The translations under genes were made by a program, and so were the position numbers. Shown here one piece after another: positions 3,655 to 7,897 of a stretch of DNA of 7,897 nt. The DNA is taken from the NCBI GenBank assembly GCA_028276215.1, contig JAPYWT010000098.1:1-7897 (forward strand), read 5' to 3'. Every line of letters starts with the position of its first letter. The first letter of the stretch is position 1. The notes beneath the pieces were generated by a model that saw only the letters and a program-made list of their open reading frames with translations, searched no databases and was not told the DNA's origin. Origin of the DNA: Thermoflexus sp. GTDB taxonomy: Bacteria; Chloroflexota; Anaerolineae; B4-G1; DUEL01.

Positions 3655-4766
3655 AGTCCTAATTCCGCGCGCGTGCGGATATAGCGGAGCACCTGTTCGC
3701 GAGAGAGCATCCCCACCAGTTCGTCCCCCAGGACAACCGGTATCTGGTTGACCCCCGCGTCGTCCATCATCCGCAGGGCATCCAGAAGCGGCATGTTCGG
3801 TGCTACCCGGATGGTCCGCTCCCAGGGCACGACGACCTGAGTGAGAAATGTTCTACCCCAGTCTTCCTGGGGCACTCTCGTGACGTCGGCGAGGGTCAGG
3901 ATGCCGCGCAGATGGTCCTCCTCGGTTACGAAGAAACAGCGCCGCCCGCCAGTCAGGATGTAGCCGTCTACCAGGTCCCGCAGGGAGAGGGTGGCCGGGA
4001 CCAGCGGGCACTCCCGGGCCATCACCTGATCCACTGTGACGCCGCGCAAGGCCTTCTGCATGCTGGTCTGGGCGTAACTGGCCGCCGCCGCGTTCTGCAG
4101 GAACCAGCCGATGAAGGCCAGCCACAGGCCGTTGACCCAGTTCCCGGTCAGCATGGTCAGGAGACCGACGCCGATGAAGCCGAAGGCCACCAGTTGGCCC
4201 GTGAAGGCCGCGACCTGGGTGGCGCGGTAGAAGTTGCCCGTGAAATGCCAGATGACCGCCCGCAGGACCCGCCCACCGTCCAGCGGGAAGCCCGGGATCA
4301 GGTTAAAGAGCCCCAGGATCAGGTTGATGCGCATCAGCCAGATGCTGGGCGCGGCCAGGTAGGGGATGGCCCGGTCCAGCCACCAGAGGCCAGCGAAGAG
4401 CCCGGCCATGCCGAAACTGGCCAGCGGTCCGGCGATGGCCACGCGGAACTCCGTGCCCGCATCCTGCGGCTCCCGGGTGATCTGCGCCACTCCGCCGAAG
4501 ATGAACAGGGTGATGCCCTGGACGGGGATGCGGTTGCGCAGGGCGACGACCGAGTGGCTGAGTTCGTGGACCAGGACCGATCCGAAGAAGAGGATGCTGG
4601 TCAAGGCACCCAGCCCCCAGTAGGCGGCGCGGGGCAGAGATGGGTATTCTGTTGGGAAATACCCGACCGCCAGGGACCAGGTGACCAGTCCGAAGACCAG
4701 AAACCAACTGACGTGCAACCCCACCGGGATGCCCAGAATCCGGCCCAGTTTGACGTTCGCTTCCAT
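3651..4766 (-). CDS. M50 (site-2 protease type) membrane zinc metalloprotease with two CBS domains
   Basis: Intramembrane zinc proteases of this type cut membrane-bound substrates, often anti-sigma factors, within the bilayer. The 371-residue protein has the zinc motif HELSH (residues 67-71) inside a hydrophobic segment and the third ligand motif LIPGFPLDGGR (156-166, Asp163). About six membrane segments lie between 1 and 235. Residues about 245-300 and 310-368 form two CBS repeats, each with a strand-helix pattern ending in RGILTLADV and VGMLSREQVL. Paired CBS domains commonly bind adenine nucleotides and could gate the protease. No PDZ domain is seen. Start: perfect AAAGGAGG embedded in the last codons of mnhG, seven bases before ATG 4766, with the mnhG stop only 2 nt upstream. 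It should be co-translated with the Mrp operon. The substrate is unknown; an active-site count by motif says it is catalytically intact. Confidence 0.94.
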   Translation of the reverse strand: MEANVKLGRILGIPVGLHVSWFLVFGLVTWSLAVGYFPTEYPSLPRAAYWGLGALTSILFFGSVLVHELSHSVVALRNRIPVQGITLFIFGGVAQITREPQDAGTEFRVAIAGPLASFGMAGLFAGLWWLDRAIPYLAAPSIWLMRINLILGLFNLIPGFPLDGGRVLRAVIWHFTGNFYRATQVAAFTGQLVAFGFIGVGLLTMLTGNWVNGLWLAFIGWFLQNAAAASYAQTSMQKALRGVTVDQVMARECPLVPATLSLRDLVDGYILTGGRRCFFVTEEDHLRGILTLADVTRVPQEDWGRTFLTQVVVPWERTIRVAPNMPLLDALRMMDDAGVNQIPVVLGDELVGMLSREQVLRYIRTRAELGL

Positions 4767-4768
4767 AG

Positions 4769-5383
4769 TTATCCTCCTTTCAGTGCTTCAGCGACGTCGT
4801 CCAGCCGCTCCGGCGGACCGATGAGGATCAGTTCGTCGCCGGGGAGGAGCCGGACGTCTCCGTCAGGGTTGGGGATGGTGTGGGAGCCCCGACAGACCGC
4901 CAGCACGCTCACATCGTAGCGCCGGCGCAACTCTATCTCCGCCAGCGTGCGGCCCGCCGCCGCGGCCCCGTCGGGAATCCGGAGCCGCCCGACCTGCAGA
5001 TCGGGGAGTTGCAGTTCCAGTTCGGGAAAGCAAACCGACTCCAGTTCGTGGGTACGCAGGTCGTATTGACCGCGCAGTTCGTCTATCGCCGTCTCTCTGC
5101 ACAGCGGGACGCCGATGAAGTACGACGCCCGTCCGATCATGTGGGCCGCCACCGGCGCGGTCAGAAGCACGAAGGCGACCGCTGCCAGCGCGCGGGTGAC
5201 AATCCCCAGTTCGCCGAAGTACACCACCACCGCCAGCAGAGTGGAGCCGACACCCAGCGTGGCAACCTTTGTCGTGGCGGACATGCGGGTGTAGAGGTCC
5301 GGCATGCGCAGGATGCCCACCCCCGCCAGCAGCATAAAGGCCGCCCCAATCAGGACCAGAACGCCGCTGATGACCTCCCTCAC
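4769..5383 (-). CDS. mnhG: Na+/H+ antiporter subunit G fused to a C-terminal RCK_C (TrkA_C) domain
   Basis: MnhG/MrpG is a small membrane subunit of the multisubunit Na+/H+ antiporter. Residues 1 to about 112 match it: three membrane helices (about 5-25, 38-58, 63-85) with GILRMPDLYTRMSATTK (23-39) and the TAPVAAHMIGRA motif (75-86). Instead of ending near 110-120, the protein continues to 204 residues. Residues about 128-204 match an RCK_C domain: VGRLRIPDGAAAAGRTLAEI, ELRRRYDVSVLAV, IPNPDGDVRLLPGD and LILIGPPERL. RCK_C domains in K+ transporters bind regulatory ligands, in several families c-di-AMP; the ligand here is unknown. No RCK_N (Rossmann) half is present. The GTG start at 5383 overlaps the mnhF stop as GTGA, with GGAGG about ten bases upstream. 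The reading frame stays open upstream of this GTG, but that part is only antiporter-F shadow. Confidence 0.93.
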   Translation of the reverse strand: MREVISGVLVLIGAAFMLLAGVGILRMPDLYTRMSATTKVATLGVGSTLLAVVVYFGELGIVTRALAAVAFVLLTAPVAAHMIGRASYFIGVPLCRETAIDELRGQYDLRTHELESVCFPELELQLPDLQVGRLRIPDGAAAAGRTLAEIELRRRYDVSVLAVCRGSHTIPNPDGDVRLLPGDELILIGPPERLDDVAEALKGG

Positions 5384-5652
5384 GGCCCCACCCTCCGCTC
5401 CAGATAGCGCGCGAAGGCTACCGTCCCCAGGAACGAGAGCAACGCCAGCACAATCGCCACGTCCAGCAGGACCGGCAGGTCCCGGGCGATGGCATAGGCG
5501 GCGATCATCCCCATCCCCACCGTCCCAGTCAGGTCCAGCGCGATGACCCGGTCGGAGAGGGTGGGCCCGCGCGCCAGTCGGACGAAGGCCAGAACCAGCG
5601 CCAGACTCATCACCGGCATCGCCACCCACAGAATCAGGTCCGTCAGGTTCAC
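5380..5652 (-). CDS. mnhF: Na+/H+ antiporter subunit F
   Basis: MnhF/MrpF is one of the small membrane subunits needed for assembly and activity of the Mrp Na+/H+ antiporter. The 90-residue product has three predicted membrane helices (about 5-26, 37-55, 61-80). It carries the family motif RLARGPTLSDRVIALDL (residues 25-41) between the first and second. Length is typical. The GTG start at 5652 overlaps the mnhE TGA stop by the 4-nt GTGA arrangement, with GGAGG seven bases before the start inside mnhE. Its own stop overlaps the mnhG GTG in the same way, so E, F and G should be translationally coupled in fixed ratio. Confidence 0.95.
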   Translation of the reverse strand: MNLTDLILWVAMPVMSLALVLAFVRLARGPTLSDRVIALDLTGTVGMGMIAAYAIARDLPVLLDVAIVLALLSFLGTVAFARYLERRVGP

Positions 5653-6125
5653 CGCATCACCTCCAGCAGCCGTCGCTCAAACCCCTCTTTGATCTCCCGC
5701 CGAAACCGGACCGGGTCGTCCCCCAGGTCCATTGTGTGGACGTACAGGACCTTGCGGTCCGCCGAGACATCTATGCTCAGGGAGCCGGGGGTGAGGGTGA
5801 TCAGGTTCGCCAGCAGGGTGATTTCCGCGTCGGTCCGCGCGTCCAGCGGGACGGCGATGACGCCCGGATGCATCCGGTAGCGCGGATTGAGGACGATGTA
5901 CGCCACCTGCAGGTTCGCTTTGATGACCTCCCATAGGAAGAAGAGGACAAACCCGATGACCCGGCGCGCCTTCCCGAAGTAGGACGAGGGCCCCAGCACC
6001 CGTTGGGCCAGCCAGAGCGCCCCGTATCCCAAAACAAAGCCGAAGGCGAAGTTGCCCATGTTGAACCGCCCGGTCAGTGCGACCCAGGCCAGCGCCAGCA
6101 GAACATTGAGCAGAAACGCGCCCAT
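5649..6125 (-). CDS. mnhE: Na+/H+ antiporter subunit E
   Basis: MnhE/MrpE is a membrane subunit with a cytoplasmic tail, important for Mrp complex assembly. The 158-residue protein shows an N-terminal double hydrophobic region (about 3-45), a further helix at about 56-80 with FFLWEVIKANLQVAYIVL, and the conserved tail motif NLITLTPGSLSIDV (residues 107-120). Then follow a short strand KVLYVHTMD and a charged C-terminal helix. Length is normal. ATG at 6125 is preceded by GGGAGG five to six bases upstream, placed directly after the mnhD TAG stop; the gap is 9 nt. The gene ends overlapping mnhF. Assignment is firm from motif and operon position. Confidence 0.95.
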   Translation of the reverse strand: MGAFLLNVLLALAWVALTGRFNMGNFAFGFVLGYGALWLAQRVLGPSSYFGKARRVIGFVLFFLWEVIKANLQVAYIVLNPRYRMHPGVIAVPLDARTDAEITLLANLITLTPGSLSIDVSADRKVLYVHTMDLGDDPVRFRREIKEGFERRLLEVMR

Positions 6126-6134
6126 CAGACCTCC

Positions 6135-7589
6135 CTACATCCCCAATAACTGCTCCGCGGCCCGCAAACTCAGGGCAAAGAGGGGACCCGCAGCCAGGCC
6201 GATGAGGACCGTCAGGGCCGCCAGCCCCGCAACGGGCAGCCAGAGGGCCGGAGACGTCCCCCCGGCAGGCGGCGGGTCGTTTTCCCCCAACGGTTTCCAG
6301 AAGGCCTCGTTCCAGATTTTCATCATAGAGAAGAGGGTCAGCAGACTGACCCCCAGGGCGACCGCGACGATGGCGAACTGCCGCGTCTCCAGCCCGGCCC
6401 AGACCAGTGCCAGTTTGGCGAAGAAGCCGGAGAGGGGCGGGAGCCCCGCCAGGGAAAGAGCAGGGATCAAAAACAAAGAGGCCAGCCCTGGGTGAGTGTA
6501 GTATAGTCCCCCCAGTTTGTTCAACTGATGAGTAGCCCGGAGTCGCAGGACCAGGCCGCTGATCAAGAAAAGATTCGTTTTCACGATGATATGGTGGATG
6601 ATATAGAAAATTGCCCCACCCAGGGCCAGGGGAGTGAACATTCCCAACCCCATCACCATGTACCCGATCTGGCTGACGATGTGGAAGGAGAGAATGCGGC
6701 GGAACTCATTTTGGGCCACCGCGCCCAGCACGCCCGTGACCATCGTCAGCCCGGCGATGACCAGGATGATGGCATGGGGGTATCCCGCGTCCTGCACGAA
6801 CAACCGGGTGAAGACCCGGATCAGCGCGTAGACCCCCACTTTGGTGAGCAGGCCGGAGAAGAGGGCGGAGACGGCCACAGGCGGCGTGTGGTAAGAGGCC
6901 GGGAGCCAGAAGAAAAGAGGGAAGACGGCGGCCTTGATGCCGAAAGCGACCAGAAACATCAGGGCCAGCGCCGTCACCAGGCCCGGCTGCTCCACCTCTC
7001 TCATCCGGTGCGCCGCGTCGGCCATGTTCAGCGTGCCGGTCACCCCGTAGAAGATGCCCACCGCCGCCAGGAAGAGCGCCGACGCCATCAGGTTCAGGGT
7101 GACGTACTTGATGCCCCCCTCCAGTTGTGCCCGCTCTCCCCCCAGCACCATCAACACGAAGGAAGTGATGAGCATCACCTCAAACCAGACGTACAGGTTG
7201 AAGATGTCGCCGGTCAGAAAGGCGCCACAGACGCCCATCAGCAGGAAGTGGAAGAGAGGGTAGTACCCGAACCGTTCCCGGTCGGGGTCCATGCTCCCCA
7301 GGGAGTAGACAGCGACCGCCAGGCCGATCAGTCCCGCCAGGACCACCATGATGGCACTGAACAGATCGGCGGAGAGGGTGATGCCGAAGGGAGCGGGCCA
7401 GTTCCCCACCTGCAGCGCCCGGACACCGTCCCGCCAGACGGCCGCCAGGAGTGCCAGCCCAGCGCCCAACAGGGCCGCCGTGCCCAGAACGCCCAGGGCC
7501 CGCTGGACGGGCCGCCAGTTCCACGCCAGGAGCGCCGCCACAGCGGTCAGAAACGGGATCAGGATGGGGAGAATCAGCAGGATGTCCAT
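6135..7589 (-). CDS. mnhD: Na+/H+ antiporter subunit D (NuoL/M/N-like proton-translocating subunit)
   Basis: MnhD/MrpD is a large subunit homologous to the antiporter-like subunits of complex I and forms part of the H+ or Na+ path. The 484-residue protein has about 14 hydrophobic segments. Key charged membrane residues are in place: Glu137 in NLYVWFEVML and Lys219 in FGIKAAVFPLFFWLP, the same numbers as the functionally important residues of Bacillus MrpD. Also typical are YHTPPVAVSALFSGLLTKVGVYALIR and the later SFHIVSQIGYMVMG and HHIIVKTNLFLISG. ATG at 7589 lies 8 nt after the mnhC stop, with no clear ribosome-binding site, so initiation probably depends on coupling to mnhC. Length is normal, and nothing is disrupted. 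NuoM or NuoN is the alternative, rejected by the mnhC-mnhE neighbours. Confidence 0.96.
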   Translation of the reverse strand: MDILLILPILIPFLTAVAALLAWNWRPVQRALGVLGTAALLGAGLALLAAVWRDGVRALQVGNWPAPFGITLSADLFSAIMVVLAGLIGLAVAVYSLGSMDPDRERFGYYPLFHFLLMGVCGAFLTGDIFNLYVWFEVMLITSFVLMVLGGERAQLEGGIKYVTLNLMASALFLAAVGIFYGVTGTLNMADAAHRMREVEQPGLVTALALMFLVAFGIKAAVFPLFFWLPASYHTPPVAVSALFSGLLTKVGVYALIRVFTRLFVQDAGYPHAIILVIAGLTMVTGVLGAVAQNEFRRILSFHIVSQIGYMVMGLGMFTPLALGGAIFYIIHHIIVKTNLFLISGLVLRLRATHQLNKLGGLYYTHPGLASLFLIPALSLAGLPPLSGFFAKLALVWAGLETRQFAIVAVALGVSLLTLFSMMKIWNEAFWKPLGENDPPPAGGTSPALWLPVAGLAALTVLIGLAAGPLFALSLRAAEQLLGM

Positions 7590-7597
7590 CGGCCGCG

Positions 7598-7897
7598 CTA
7601 TGCAAGAAGGTCCGTGTTCCGCATGTCGTCCAGGTCATCGGTGCCCACCGTCTGGTAGGCCCGCTTGACCAGGATGATGGTGAAGGCATGCACGCCGAAA
7701 CCGATGACGATGGCCGTCAGGATCAGGGCCTGGGGGACGGGGTCCGCGAAGGGCCCTGCCAGAGCGGCCGCGTCGGGCGGGATGAGGGCCGGGCGGCCCC
7801 GGATCAGGCGCCCCAGGGTGAAGATGAGCAGGTTGGCGGCCTGGCTCATCAGGGCCAGCCCGATGACCAGTTTGACGATGCTCCGCCGCATCAGCAT
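7598..7897 (-). CDS. mnhC: Na+/H+ antiporter subunit C (NuoK-like), 5' end cut off
   Basis: MnhC/MrpC is homologous to complex I subunit NuoK and sits at the interface between the large antiporter subunits. The window shows 99 residues: RRSIVKLVIGLALMSQAANLLIFTLG carries the second membrane helix with the typical motif. A loop with PPDAAALAGPFADPVPQAL follows, then the third helix ILTAIVIGFGVHAFTIILVKRAY and a short acidic tail. Family members usually begin about 20-25 residues earlier with a first membrane helix that ends just before the R-S-x-x-K-x-x-I-G motif. The ATG at the last bases of the window is therefore probably internal, and the real start lies beyond position 7897. Further upstream, mnhA and mnhB are expected from operon order but are not in the window. 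Confidence 0.94.
   Translation of the reverse strand: MLMRRSIVKLVIGLALMSQAANLLIFTLGRLIRGRPALIPPDAAALAGPFADPVPQALILTAIVIGFGVHAFTIILVKRAYQTVGTDDLDDMRNTDLLA

Noticed and set aside
3912..4919. 335-codon plus-strand open frame opposite the M50 protease
   Set aside because: Antisense shadow of a gene with clear zinc and CBS motifs.
5384..5629. In-frame N-terminal addition to MnhG
   Set aside because: It lies wholly within mnhF in another frame, has no family similarity, and a GTG with a ribosome-binding site stands at the family-typical start.
6528..7658. 376-codon plus-strand open frame opposite mnhD
   Set aside because: Same antisense artefact (His, Gln, Asp-rich), while the opposite strand encodes a complete MnhD with all key residues.

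Overview
All recognisable genes in this window lie on the minus strand, so transcription runs from the high-coordinate end to the low one. The DNA is G+C-rich with small intergenic gaps. Bacterial family hallmarks are clear: NusG, SecE, four-cysteine L33, bacterial tRNAs and Mrp antiporter subunits. A thermophilic or environmental Chloroflexota (Anaerolineae-like) bacterium is my best guess. It rests only on G+C, gene order and the palindromic intergenic repeats, and is not secure.

Region 1 (7897 to about 2015) is a cation-homeostasis gene string. It begins with the end of a multisubunit Na+/H+ antiporter (Mrp/Mnh) operon in canonical order: mnhC (cut by the window edge), mnhD, mnhE, mnhF, mnhG. 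The genes are packed with 8-9 nt gaps or 4-nt GTGA stop/start overlaps. MnhG carries an extra C-terminal RCK_C (TrkA_C) ligand-binding domain. Two bases after mnhG comes an M50 site-2-type membrane protease with two CBS domains. It is followed by a 13-bp perfect hairpin, a CPA2-type cation/proton antiporter and a small PII-like protein. The string thus holds two unrelated antiporters and three different domain types that commonly bind nucleotides (RCK_C, CBS, PII-like), suggesting ligand-controlled Na+/K+/H+ exchange.

Region 2 (2018 to about 1680) is a stable-RNA transcription unit. Two consensus-like sigma70 promoters stand in tandem; the -35 of the first contains the stop codon of the PII-like gene. 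They drive tRNA-Thr(TGT), tRNA-Tyr(GTA) and tRNA-Thr(GGT). The second promoter is spaced so that transcription would begin at the first base of tRNA-Thr(TGT).

Region 3 (1683 to 1) starts with a hicAB toxin-antitoxin pair only 18 nt after the last tRNA. It continues with the classic block rpmG, tRNA-Trp(CCA), secE, nusG (cut by the left edge). Strong inverted repeats lie between rpmG and tRNA-Trp, between tRNA-Trp and secE, and inside the 5' coding part of nusG, whose product has an unusual N-terminal extension of about 65 residues. No stretch longer than about 110 bases lacks a gene. I saw no insertion sequence, CRISPR array, rRNA or origin.
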